Part shown: positions 23,019-31,328 of the stretch, one piece after another | Position numbering within the stretch: position 1 is the first letter of the stretch | Layout: each line of letters starts with the position of its first letter | From: Nannocystis bainbridge | GTDB lineage: Bacteria; Myxococcota_A; Polyangia; Nannocystales; Nannocystaceae | DNA: 64,000 nucleotides | NCBI RefSeq assembly: GCF_028368995.1 | Contig: NZ_JAQNDL010000001.1 | Span: 2,940,001-3,004,000 of the forward strand | Reading direction: 5' to 3' | Program-made: the position numbers and the translations under genes | The notes under the pieces: generated by a model | What the model was told of the DNA's origin: nothing | Seen by the model: only the letters and a program-made list of their open reading frames with translations | Databases searched by the model: none

Positions 23019-23885
23019 CGATCTCCACGCCGGTCGCTCTCGCCGCTGCCGAAGAACGTCGCGTCACGGGCGCGCCGGCGGACCTCGATAATTCATCCCG
23101 CTCCGGCCCGCCGAGTGACCGCGATACCGAATGCGCCCGGGTGCCTCCGCGGGGCGCCTTTACCTTCAAAAGATGTCGCATACGCTCGGAGTTCGGGCGC
23201 CGCCAGATCGTCCGCTCGAGACAAAAGCGTCTCTCTTGCAGATTCGTCTCCGCGACGGGCGCGTGTCGGCGGCATCGGAACAGTGCCGGCCGGTCCGCGA
23301 TCAATTGCGATTGCAGCCCGGGCAGTCGCATGCGCTCTTGCAGGCTCATCGAGCCCCTGACGCCTCGCGGACCGCGCAACCCGTCCACGAGGGGCGCCGC
23401 AGACCTCTCCGTTCACTCGCTAGATCGAGGTCGCGCCCCGCTCGCGCTCAAGCCCTCGCGCCCGGCGCTGCCCGGCGCGCCCGAAAGCAGTCCCATGACA
23501 CACCGCGATTCATCGCACCTGCCCCTGTCCCCACAATCTACGGTTCGACATTGCAGCAGCGATCGCGCATGCCCGGTTCAGCCGGCCTCGCGGCCCCGGT
23601 ACTGCGACGGTGACTGGCCGTACCAGCGACGGAACGCCCGCGTATCCACGAACCCGAGCGACGCCGCGAAGCCCTGACCGAGTGCCGCTCCTCGCTCAGG
23701 CACCGGCAGGCCAGCCCGGCGCGGGCCCCGGCGAGCCCACAAGCTCCACGGGCTGCTCACGCGCGCGGAGGCGCAGAAGCTCGCGCCCTGGCCATGATCC
23801 TCGGCGGCGGCGACGCGTGATGACGCAGGCAGGAGGGCGCCTCACGCACGAGGCTGCCGCGCACGACCCTTGCATCACCGCCCGC
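23019..23885. other. 867-base gap upstream of the PKS with a regulator relic
   Basis: No intact gene is seen. The PKS-NRPS-TE promoter should lie near 23020-23300 on the minus strand, but no consensus was found. An AraC-type C-terminal fragment lies at 23578-23690 (listed separately). The right end leads into the lipoprotein at 23886. Confidence 0.4.
23578..23690 (-). pseudogene. Fragment of an AraC-family regulator
   Basis: The minus strand encodes GFAASLGFVDTRAFRRW followed by YGQSPSQYRGREAG and a stop. This closely follows the end of AraC/XylS DNA-binding domains (normally LGF.D.RAF.RAFRRW.GQSPSQYR), with about four residues missing in the helix and no recognisable upstream domain. It is most simply a remnant of a lost regulator, possibly one that served the adjacent PKS cluster. 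Confidence 0.5.
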
Positions 23886-24419
23886 ATGCGCACCAGCGGC
23901 CTCCTCCTGGCCTTGTTCATCCTGCCGCAGTGCGGCCCCGGAAAGCCCCAGCCAGGCGATACCGACACCGCTGTCACGGAGACCGACAGCGGCGTCAGCA
24001 CCACCACCGGCACCACCGGCACCACCAGCACCACCGGCAGCTCGACGAGCGGCCCCGCCACGACGGCCGGCAGCGGCTGCGCCGCCCTCGACCAGGGCAA
24101 CGTGTGGGTCTGCGACTGTACGACCCTGTTCGGCCCGTGGAAGCCGTTCAACGACGCCTGCGGCCGCGACCAGACCATCCCCGTCGAATGGTCCGAGTGG
24201 CTGTGCGAGACCTACGCCGCCGACGACCTGTTCGACACCACGGCGACCACCGGCGACGAGGACCCGTCCGACACGACGGCGGGGACCGACCCGACCGAGC
24301 CGCGCACCGACCCGACGACCGGCCCCGCGACCACCACCGGCGACGGCGACGATCCTCCGCTCGGCTGCAAATGCACCTGCGAGGTCACGCCCGAGTGCTG
24401 CGACGACTCTCTACCGTGA
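23886..24419 (+). CDS. Thr-rich stalk lipoprotein with Cys-rich ends
   Basis: A 177-residue protein beginning MRTSGLLLALFILPQC; the Cys at 16 is a plausible lipid site although the preceding Gln is atypical. A Thr/Gly/Ser stalk follows (about 30-62), then a domain with four Cys (VWVCDCTTLFGPWKPF), a second Thr/Asp stalk and a Cys-rich tail, CKCTCEVTPECCDDSLP. Longer in-frame starts add Arg/Pro-rich sequence without a signal. The last 13 codons lie in a 39-base DNA repeat duplicated downstream. Confidence 0.6.
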   Translation: MRTSGLLLALFILPQCGPGKPQPGDTDTAVTETDSGVSTTTGTTGTTSTTGSSTSGPATTAGSGCAALDQGNVWVCDCTTLFGPWKPFNDACGRDQTIPVEWSEWLCETYAADDLFDTTATTGDEDPSDTTAGTDPTEPRTDPTTGPATTTGDGDDPPLGCKCTCEVTPECCDDSLP

Positions 24420-24503
24420 CGATTCGCGCGGCGACGACATGTCTTAAAAGACAGGTACCCTCGCGTGCTGCGACGGCTCTCTGCCGTGACGATTCGCGCG
24501 GCG
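24395..24503. repeat. 39-base direct repeat spanning a gene end
   Basis: Two copies with two mismatches at 24395-24433 and 24465-24503. The first includes the stop codon of the lipoprotein gene; the second lies downstream. The 31 bases between them contain the small hairpin TGTCTTAAAAGACA at 24440-24453, an early member of the hairpin family seen to the right. Confidence 0.7.
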
Positions 24504-24547
24504 CGCTCGTCACCGCGGAGACCCGCCGCGTCAGCTTCACGTCCGAT

Positions 24548-24615
24548 TGAAGCCCGCGAGGACTCAAGCCCGCGGGAGACTCAAGCCCGCGCGAGAACTC
24601 AAGCCCGCGCGAGGG
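24548..24615. repeat. Tandem 15-18-base repeat, four units
   Basis: Four consecutive units share the core CTCAAGCCCGCGSGAG. They fill most of the gap between the lipoprotein and the convergent superoxide dismutase gene. Together with the repeats at 24395 this makes a repeat-dense intergenic region. Confidence 0.6.
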
Positions 24616-24643
24616 CAAAGCCCCTCGCGCGTCACTGCGAGGC

Positions 24644-25228
24644 TCAGCGGCCGCGCAGGTTGCCGGCGACGAAGTCCCAGTTGACCAGGTGGTCGAGGAA
24701 CGTGTCGATGTACTTCGGCCGCGCGTTGCGGAAGTCGATGTAGTACGCGTGCTCCCACACGTCGATCGTCAGCAGCGCCGTCTGGCCGTGCTTGAGCGGC
24801 AGGTCGGCGTTGCCGGTCTTGGTCACCGAGAGCTTGCCGTCGGCGAGGACCAGCCAGGCCCAGCCGGACCCGAACTGCGTCGTCGCGGCGTTGGCGAACT
24901 CCTCGCGGAACTTCTCGAACGAGCCGAAATCGCGGTCGATCGCCGCCGCCAGCTCGCCGGTCGGTCGCCCGCCGCCGTTCGGCTTCATCGAGTGCCAGTA
25001 GAACGTGTGGTTCCAGACCTGGGCCGCGTTGTTGAACACGCCGCCGTCGCTGCGCAGGATGACCTCTTCGAGCGGCAGCTCCGCCTCGGGCTTGCCGGCG
25101 AGCAGCTTGTTCAGGTTGTTCACGTACGCGGCGTGGTGCTTGTCGTGGTGGAACTCGAGCGTCTCGGCGCTGATGTGGGGCGCGAGCGCGTCCTTGGCGT
25201 AGGGGAGTTCGGGAAGTGTGAACGGCAT
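24644..25228 (-). CDS. sodB: Superoxide dismutase, iron type
   Basis: A 194-residue cytoplasmic Fe/Mn superoxide dismutase, full length for the family. The N-terminus MPFTLPELPYAKDALAPHIS and NAAQVWNHTFYWHSMKPNGG closely follow E. coli SodB; DVWEHAYYIDFRNARPKYID carries the Asp and His metal ligands. The overall match favours iron over manganese. ATG 25228 has GAGG just upstream. The TTGGCA operator array at 25333-25366, about 105 bases upstream, is the likely control region. Confidence 0.95.
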   Translation of the reverse strand: MPFTLPELPYAKDALAPHISAETLEFHHDKHHAAYVNNLNKLLAGKPEAELPLEEVILRSDGGVFNNAAQVWNHTFYWHSMKPNGGGRPTGELAAAIDRDFGSFEKFREEFANAATTQFGSGWAWLVLADGKLSVTKTGNADLPLKHGQTALLTIDVWEHAYYIDFRNARPKYIDTFLDHLVNWDFVAGNLRGR

Positions 25229-25732
25229 GGAGATCCTCGGGGTGCGGAAGCACGAGGTCCGCAGGGGGGCGGACGGGCGCCTCGGGTGGGAGCGTTGCCT
25301 TACCAGATCCTCGGCCACATGCGGGCACCCGCGCCAACATATTGGCAGAATGCCAATCTTTTGGCACGGCAGCGAGCTCGTCCGGTGGGGCCCGCAGGCC
25401 GCGCAGGTCCAGGCTGACTCTTGGGACAGCTACATCGATTGACACGGCGACGCATGCTCACTGTCACGATCCGTCCCCGTCGATCCGCGGACGCGACGCT
25501 TCGACGACCGGCGACGCTTCGCTTCCCGGCCCAGCCGGAGATCTTTCAACGCCCCATCCTCTTCTCCTTTCGAACCAGAGGTCGCCCGTACGAGCTGCCG
25601 CCGCCTCGTCGCCCGCGCGGGTGCGAGCGCCCGTCGGTCGCGCCGCGAGCGCGCGCACGGCCTCTGCGGCTCCGCGCGCGCCCTCGCTCCCCGCGGGCCC
25701 TGTGTTTTCGCGTACCTTCGACTGGCGTCACC
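25229..25732. other. 504-base divergent control region of sodB and the next gene
   Basis: No gene is supported here. It contains the operator-like inverted repeats at 25333-25366 and otherwise GC-rich sequence. The start of the next gene at 25733 follows GTCACC without a clear ribosome-binding site. Confidence 0.4.
25333..25366. promoter_or_regulatory. Array of GCCAA/TTGGC half-sites, probable operator
   Basis: Four alternating half-sites are packed in 34 bases: GCCAA (25333), TTGGCA (25342), TGCCAA (25351) and TTGGCA (25361). Neighbours form overlapping inverted repeats; TTGGCA-GAA-TGCCAA is perfect. The regulator is unknown. The position upstream of sodB suggests oxidative-stress or metal control. 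Confidence 0.55.
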
Positions 25733-27349
25733 ATGTCTGCCCCGACCGCCGCCACCACCGCTTCCGACTATCAGCGCGACGACGACGGCCGGGGCTTGCT
25801 CGGCGCCATGCGGGCGCGCTTCGCCGCTGCCACTGCCGGCGGCGGGCCGCTGTTCACCAGCGCCGCCGGCGATCTGTGGCCCGTCTTCCTCGCCGCCGTG
25901 CCCGAGCACCTACGCCAGTGGCACGATTGCGCCGCCTGCCGCCGGTTCTTCGAGCGGCACGGCGCGCTCGTCCGCGTCGGCGAGGACGGCGAGCTCGTGT
26001 CGGTGCTGTGGGCTCCGCAGGACGTGCCTGCGCCCTACGTCGCCGCCGTCAAGGCGCTCGCCGACGCCGTCACGCGCGCCCCGATCGACGGCGTGTTCCT
26101 GTCGTCGCGGCCGCAATGGGGCCAGCCGCAGACCGGCGATTGGTGGCACCTCTCGCTCGAGCCCGCGAAGGCGCAGCTGTTCCCCGCCTCGCCGGTGCGC
26201 ACCGCCTCGCAGGCGGCCGCCGACCGACGCGTCGATCGCGAGACCCTCTTGCGCGGCCTCGCCGAGTTCCCGCTCGACCTCGTGCGCCAGGCCCACGCGC
26301 TGCTCACCACCGACAAGCTCTACCGCTCCGAGGCGTGCATCAGCGTCGCCGCGTGGCTGCTCGCGCTGCACGAGCGGCTGGCCGCGACCGCCAACCAGCG
26401 CGTGCGCGACAACCTCGTGTGGCATGCCGTGGACGCCGCGCCCGTCGGGTTCGCGCGCGTGCGCAGCACCATGATCGGCACCTTGCTCGAGGACCTCGCC
26501 GCCGGGCTCGCCTTCGACGCGGTCAAGGCCCGCTTCGACGCCAAGATGCACCCGCTCGCCTATCAGCGGCCGACCGCGGCGCCGAGCGCCGGCAACATCG
26601 CCCGCGCCGAGGAGATCGTGGCCAAGCTCGGGGCCGCGGGCGCGCTCGAGCGGCGCTTCGCTCGCCTCGCCGACATCGTCCCGCTGTGGACGCCGGCCGC
26701 GGAGAAGCCCGCGCGCGAGGAGCGGGGCGTGTTCTCCCACCTGCGGCAGCGGGCCTCCGCGACCACCTGGCACGACGTCCCGCCGACCGTGATGACGTGG
26801 GACAAGTTCATGCGCACCGTCCTGCCGGGCGCCGAGGGCCTCGAGTTCCTGGTCCCCGACCGCAACGACTCGTACCTCGGGCTCGTCACCGCCAAGAACC
26901 CCGACGCCCCGCCGATCGTGCAGTGGGACCGCGAGGACGCGCGCAACCCGGTCACCTGGTACCTCTACGTCGACGGCTCGCAGCCGGCGCGGTGGAACCT
27001 CAAGCCCGGTCAATTCCATCCGGTCACTGCCGTCACCTATCAACCCTCGATGTGGGGCGACGCGGCCAAGTTCCCGCACCACGGGCAGAAGGTCATCTTC
27101 CTGCTCAAGGGCGCCAGGGACCTCGAGTACACCGGCGGCGCCGGCTTCTTCCCCTCGTTCCTCAAGAGCGAGTACCACGAGATCCGCAGCACCCTCGAGG
27201 CTTACGCCAGGGGCGCCGTCGTCGACGGCAAGGACGACGCCGAGGCGTGCGGGATCTGCCTGCAAAAGGGCACCACCTGGGACTACACCTTCCGCGTCAG
27301 CGGCAAGGGCGGCGTGCGCCTCGTCTACAAGCTCGACCGCTGGGATTGA
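25733..27349 (+). CDS. Unknown large cytoplasmic protein
   Basis: A 538-residue protein without signal peptide or membrane segments. Visible landmarks are a Cys pair CAACRRFFERHG near residue 65, an LTTDKLYRSEACISVAAW helix, the middle segment IVPLWTPAAEKP, and a C-terminal part GAGFFPSFLKSEYHEIRST with ACGICLQKG. ATG 25733 (MSAPTAATTASDYQ) is chosen because upstream in-frame sequence is Arg/Pro-rich and unlike protein. I do not recognise a family. It stands apart from neighbours. Confidence 0.7.
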   Translation: MSAPTAATTASDYQRDDDGRGLLGAMRARFAAATAGGGPLFTSAAGDLWPVFLAAVPEHLRQWHDCAACRRFFERHGALVRVGEDGELVSVLWAPQDVPAPYVAAVKALADAVTRAPIDGVFLSSRPQWGQPQTGDWWHLSLEPAKAQLFPASPVRTASQAAADRRVDRETLLRGLAEFPLDLVRQAHALLTTDKLYRSEACISVAAWLLALHERLAATANQRVRDNLVWHAVDAAPVGFARVRSTMIGTLLEDLAAGLAFDAVKARFDAKMHPLAYQRPTAAPSAGNIARAEEIVAKLGAAGALERRFARLADIVPLWTPAAEKPAREERGVFSHLRQRASATTWHDVPPTVMTWDKFMRTVLPGAEGLEFLVPDRNDSYLGLVTAKNPDAPPIVQWDREDARNPVTWYLYVDGSQPARWNLKPGQFHPVTAVTYQPSMWGDAAKFPHHGQKVIFLLKGARDLEYTGGAGFFPSFLKSEYHEIRSTLEAYARGAVVDGKDDAEACGICLQKGTTWDYTFRVSGKGGVRLVYKLDRWD

Positions 27350-27419
27350 CAGCAGGCGCGAAAACGCTCAAACCCTCGTGGTGGCACGCGGCGGGCCTGT
27401 CGAGTACGGTGAGGTCTGC

Positions 27420-28457
27420 ATGCGCACCCTGGCCCTCGGCGCCGCGCTCCTGTGCGGCGCCGCCTGCATCCCCTTCGAGCCGTACTGGCTGATTCAGGAC
27501 GCGAGGGTGCTCGGCACGCGCATGACCGTCGTCGAGCCCGGCGGTTACTCGACCCTCGTGCAGGTCCCGTACGGCCAGCGCCGCGCCAGCGGCCTGCCGC
27601 TCGACACCGTCGAGCTCGAGTGGATGGTCGCCGCGGTCGACGACGACGAGGTGCAGCCGCCGATCTGGCTGGCGTGCACCTGGCCCAACTGCATCGACGA
27701 TTACTACCGGACCGGTCACGCCCTCTACGACTGCCCGCACCCGCTGCCGCTCGACATCCGCTGGGCGTGTCGGCTCGGCGAGGGCCACACGGTCCGCGTC
27801 GGCTTCGCCGGCGCCTTCGGCCTCCAGTCCGGCTTCGCCTACGGCGGCCTGTCGGTGATGGCGATCGGCAGCCGCACCCCCGAGGTCGCGTCCGCGGCTT
27901 GCCTCGAGCGCTACGGCGCCGACCCACACGCCGGCCTCGAGAAGTGCCTCATCGCGCGCGACATCCACGTGCTCGGGCCGCTGTGGGCGGTGTTGCCGTT
28001 CGCGCCGGAGCTCGGCGAGCTGCCGCTCGAGATCTTCGGCCAGGAGCCCGACACGCACCCTGACATCGTCGGTTTTCGCGTCACGCGCGAGCGCGGCCCC
28101 GAGCGCCTGGAGCTCCTCGTCGAGCTCGACGACACCGTGAGCGTGGAGCCGGGTGAGCACATCACGGTGTTGCCGCTGGTGATCGGCGGCGCGCAGGAGT
28201 ACAGCGATTTCTTCGACGGAGACACCGACGGCCCGGCCGAGCCGGAGCTGCACCCGGGGTACGAGTTCATCTCCACCCGGGTGCAGCTGACCGCGCTCGT
28301 CGACGAGTTCGCGGCCCCCGAAGATTTCTCGTACGAGGCGGCCATCGAATGGCTGGTGCCGGAGCACCCCGAGCCGATGACGATGTTCGTATCGACCCGT
28401 GACAATCGGGCCGGCCGCGGCTTCGCCCGGCTGCACTTCGTCAGCGACGACCGATGA
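27420..28457 (+). CDS. Lipoprotein encoded with a TonB-dependent receptor
   Basis: A 345-residue protein with a lipoprotein signal (LCGAAC, lipid Cys near 17). The mature part is rich in aromatic residues and contains a Cys cluster (LACTWPNCIDDYY and CPHPLPLDIRWACR). The stop codon overlaps the start of the receptor gene (ATGA, four bases), so the two are coupled. Such lipoproteins often sit in the outer membrane or bind substrate for the receptor; here this is inferred from position only. Family not recognised. Confidence 0.75.
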   Translation: MRTLALGAALLCGAACIPFEPYWLIQDARVLGTRMTVVEPGGYSTLVQVPYGQRRASGLPLDTVELEWMVAAVDDDEVQPPIWLACTWPNCIDDYYRTGHALYDCPHPLPLDIRWACRLGEGHTVRVGFAGAFGLQSGFAYGGLSVMAIGSRTPEVASAACLERYGADPHAGLEKCLIARDIHVLGPLWAVLPFAPELGELPLEIFGQEPDTHPDIVGFRVTRERGPERLELLVELDDTVSVEPGEHITVLPLVIGGAQEYSDFFDGDTDGPAEPELHPGYEFISTRVQLTALVDEFAAPEDFSYEAAIEWLVPEHPEPMTMFVSTRDNRAGRGFARLHFVSDDR

Positions 28458-30802
28458 TCGCGGCGGCCCTCCTCGTCGTCCTCGCCGCGGCCCCCGCGGC
28501 CGCGAGCGCCACGCCGGCGCCGGCCGAGCGCGCCGCGCGAACGACCGTGCAGGGCAGCCTGCGCAGCGCCGGCGAGCGCACGCCGGTGGTCGGCGCCAAG
28601 GTCTTCGCCACCGCCCGCCGCGGCCCGGCGTGGACCCGCGAGGCCGTCTCGGGCGAGGATGGCCGGTTCATCCTCACCGACCTGCCGGCTCCGGACTTCA
28701 TCCTCACCGTCGTCGCCGCCGAGCATCAGCGGCTCGAGCAGCCGACGACCGCCCCGTTCTGGCGCCGGCGCAAGCCGCCGGTCATCTACCTGCAACCGGT
28801 CGGCACCGGCAGCTATCGCACGATCGTCCAGCAGGAGCGCACCGCCCGTCCGAGCCCGTTCAGCGCCCGCCTCTCGCCCGACGAGATCCAGGGCCTGCCG
28901 GGCAGCCAGGGCGACCCGCTGCGCGCGCTGCAGAACCTGCCCGGAGTGGCGCGCGCCCCCGGCGGCCTCGGCCTGCTGGTCCTGCGCGGCGCCACCCCCA
29001 ATCAATCACAGGTGTTCTTCGGCGAGCACCCGCTGCCGCGCGCCTTCCACGTGCCCGGCCTCGCCAGCGTGGTCCAGACCGGCGTGCTGCAGGACTTGCA
29101 GTACGTCCCCGGCAACTTCTCGACTCACTACGGCAACGCCGTCGGCGGCGTCGTCACCATGACCCCGCGGGTCGGCCGACGCGACGGCCTGCACGGCCAC
29201 GCCAAGCTCGACATCACCTCGGCCGGCGCGCTGGTCGAGGGCGCGCTCGGCAAGGGCTCGTTCTTGATGGCGGCCCAGCGCGGCTACCTCGACCTCGTGC
29301 TCAAGGCCCTGCCCTCGGACGTGCGCGGCGAGCAGTTCATCCGCCCGCGCTACAACGATTACCAGCTGATCTTCGACCACCCGGTCGGCCAGGGCGCCAC
29401 CCTCACCGCGCGGGTCCTCGGCGCCACCGACACCATCGAGTACCCCGACACGACCTACAGCGCCGGCTCGAACTTCGCCCTGCGCGCCGGCTTCCACCGC
29501 TTCGACCTCGCCTACCGCAAGCGCCACGGCACCTGGGACTTCCTGCTCGCGCCAGCGGCCCGCCTCGACCGCACCGTCTACGAGAGCAGCCAGCTGTACC
29601 GCCGCCGCAGCGACGTCGTCGGCCTGCTGCGCGCCGAGCTGACGGCCCGCCCGTCGCGCCGGTTCCACGTCACGCTCGGCGTCGACACCCAGGTCGATCG
29701 CTTCATCACCCGCATGCGCCTCGCCGAGCCTTCGACCGGCGGGCCGGCGGCGCCCCCCGGCGACGAGACTCCCGACACCGCCAATCGCGGCGTCGTCTCG
29801 ACCAGCGGCCTCTACGTGTCGTCGATGATCGGCGGCGGCCGCTTCACCCTGTTCCCCGGCGTGCGCGTCAACGCGTTCACCGCCCCCGACAGCGCCGCCT
29901 TCGCCGTCGACCCGCGGGTGCTGGCCCGCGTGGTCGCGCACGAGCGGGTGATCTTGCAGTTCGGCGCCGGGCTCTACTCGCAGGCCAGCCAGCGGAAGAT
30001 CGAGCAGACCTCGGGCTTCATCTCCAACTCGCAGAACCCGTACGGCGGCACCACCTCGATCGCCGGCTTCGGCCCGCTGGTGCTGCCGGGCGCGCTGCGC
30101 TACCTCGACGCGCGGCTCGAGTTCGACCCGCGCGGCCGCGTCGGCGCCGCGCGGGCCGTCCAGCTCAGCGCCAACGTGCACGTCGACATCACCCGCACCC
30201 TGACCTTCGACAGCACGGTCTTCTACCGCCGCGTGCGCGACAACCTGCCGCTGCTGCTCGACAGCCCGAGCCTGCCCGACGCCGGCACCCAGACCTGGGG
30301 CATCGAGGCGATGCTGCGCCACGACCTCACCGCGCGGCTGTTCGGGTGGGTCGCCTACACCTTCATGGTCTCGAAGCTCGGCTACGCCACCTGGGACGTC
30401 GTGCGGCCCAATTTGCCGGCCGACTTCGACCAGCGGCACAACCTCGTCCTGCTGCTCGGCTACAAGCTGCCGCGGCGGTGGTCGATCGCCGGCCGCTTCC
30501 GCGTCGTCACCGGCCTGCCGTACACCCCGCGGGTCGGCGCGCAGCTCGAGCAGGGCCAGTGGACCCGCCCGCTCGACGGCCCGGTCAACAGCGCCCGCCT
30601 GCCGGTGTTCCACCAGCTCGACATCCGCATCGATCGCACGTGGGTCTACAAGCGGTCGATGGTGGCGGCCTACCTCGACGTGCAGAACCTCTACAACCGC
30701 CAGAACCCCGAGGGCGTGCTCTACAACTACGACTACTCCGACCAGCGCGCGGTCGTCGGCGTGCCGATCTTGCCGGTGCTCGGGGTGCGCGTGACGTACT
30801 GA
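28454..30802 (+). CDS. TonB-dependent outer-membrane receptor
   Basis: A 782-residue outer-membrane protein. A signal peptide is followed by a carboxypeptidase-regulatory-like (beta-sandwich) domain (about 30-110: GAKVFATARRGPAW, EDGRFILTDLPAP). Then comes the plug (about 140-240: DPLRALQNLPGVARA, LLVLRGATPNQ, HYGNAVGGVV). The rest is a barrel of alternating strands ending in VPILPVLGVRVTY with a terminal aromatic residue, as outer-membrane proteins usually have. No TonB box is obvious. The ligand is unknown. Confidence 0.9.
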   Translation: MIAAALLVVLAAAPAAASATPAPAERAARTTVQGSLRSAGERTPVVGAKVFATARRGPAWTREAVSGEDGRFILTDLPAPDFILTVVAAEHQRLEQPTTAPFWRRRKPPVIYLQPVGTGSYRTIVQQERTARPSPFSARLSPDEIQGLPGSQGDPLRALQNLPGVARAPGGLGLLVLRGATPNQSQVFFGEHPLPRAFHVPGLASVVQTGVLQDLQYVPGNFSTHYGNAVGGVVTMTPRVGRRDGLHGHAKLDITSAGALVEGALGKGSFLMAAQRGYLDLVLKALPSDVRGEQFIRPRYNDYQLIFDHPVGQGATLTARVLGATDTIEYPDTTYSAGSNFALRAGFHRFDLAYRKRHGTWDFLLAPAARLDRTVYESSQLYRRRSDVVGLLRAELTARPSRRFHVTLGVDTQVDRFITRMRLAEPSTGGPAAPPGDETPDTANRGVVSTSGLYVSSMIGGGRFTLFPGVRVNAFTAPDSAAFAVDPRVLARVVAHERVILQFGAGLYSQASQRKIEQTSGFISNSQNPYGGTTSIAGFGPLVLPGALRYLDARLEFDPRGRVGAARAVQLSANVHVDITRTLTFDSTVFYRRVRDNLPLLLDSPSLPDAGTQTWGIEAMLRHDLTARLFGWVAYTFMVSKLGYATWDVVRPNLPADFDQRHNLVLLLGYKLPRRWSIAGRFRVVTGLPYTPRVGAQLEQGQWTRPLDGPVNSARLPVFHQLDIRIDRTWVYKRSMVAAYLDVQNLYNRQNPEGVLYNYDYSDQRAVVGVPILPVLGVRVTY

Positions 30803-30894
30803 GCGCGGCGGGCTCGACCGTGCCGCGTCATCGCGTGTCGGTCCCGTGACCGGCGCGTGACGTGGTTTCGGCGCGGCGCTAAGCTCCCGCCCTC

Positions 30895-31272
30895 ATGACC
30901 GACGAGAAGGACCCCCCGGCGGTGCTGCAGGCCCGCCTCGCCAACGAGCGCACCCTGCTCGCGTGGCTGCGCACGGCGGTCGCGCTGATGGGCTTCGGCC
31001 TCATGGTCGCGCGGCTCGGCGTGTTCCTCGACACCCTCGCCATGACCTCGCACGAGCACCTGCGGGCCGCCGGTCAGTCGCGCTGGACCGGGGCCGCCCT
31101 GCTCATCACCGGCAGCACCGTCGCCATCATCGGCTCCCACCGCGTCCGCGCCTACGCCCGCGTCATCGACCCCAAGAGCAGCCCGCCCGGCGACCGCGGG
31201 CTCTACTTCACCGCCGCGCTCGTCATCCTGCTGGGCGTCGGCCTCGCCACCTTCGTGGTCGTCATGTACTGA
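30895..31272 (+). CDS. DUF202 family small membrane protein
   Basis: A 125-residue inner-membrane protein with three predicted membrane segments (about 27-48, 66-85 and 102-124). LANERTLLAWLRTAVALMGFG is the characteristic start of DUF202 proteins. The molecular role of the family is not known. The gene is convergent with ftsA; hairpins of the TGTCC family separate them. Confidence 0.88.
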   Translation: MTDEKDPPAVLQARLANERTLLAWLRTAVALMGFGLMVARLGVFLDTLAMTSHEHLRAAGQSRWTGAALLITGSTVAIIGSHRVRAYARVIDPKSSPPGDRGLYFTAALVILLGVGLATFVVVMY

Positions 31273-31325
31273 AACCGGCATGTCCTGGAGGACATGCCGG
31301 TTCGAACATGCTCCGGGGAGCATGT
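31273..31325. terminator. Two adjacent GGACATG hairpins between convergent genes
   Basis: The first is a 14-base-pair perfect stem (AACCGGCATGTCCT paired with its complement, two-base centre) at 31273-31302. The second, ACATGCTCC-GG-GGAGCATGT, is at 31306-31325. They lie between the DUF202 stop and the ftsA stop and probably end transcription from both sides. They belong to the dispersed TGTCC/GGACA family. Confidence 0.65.
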
Positions 31326-31328
31326 CCC

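Noticed and set aside
31299..31310. GGTTCGAAC resembling a tRNA T-loop
   Set aside because: It lies in the hairpins between DUF202 and ftsA; no acceptor, D or anticodon arms can be formed around it.
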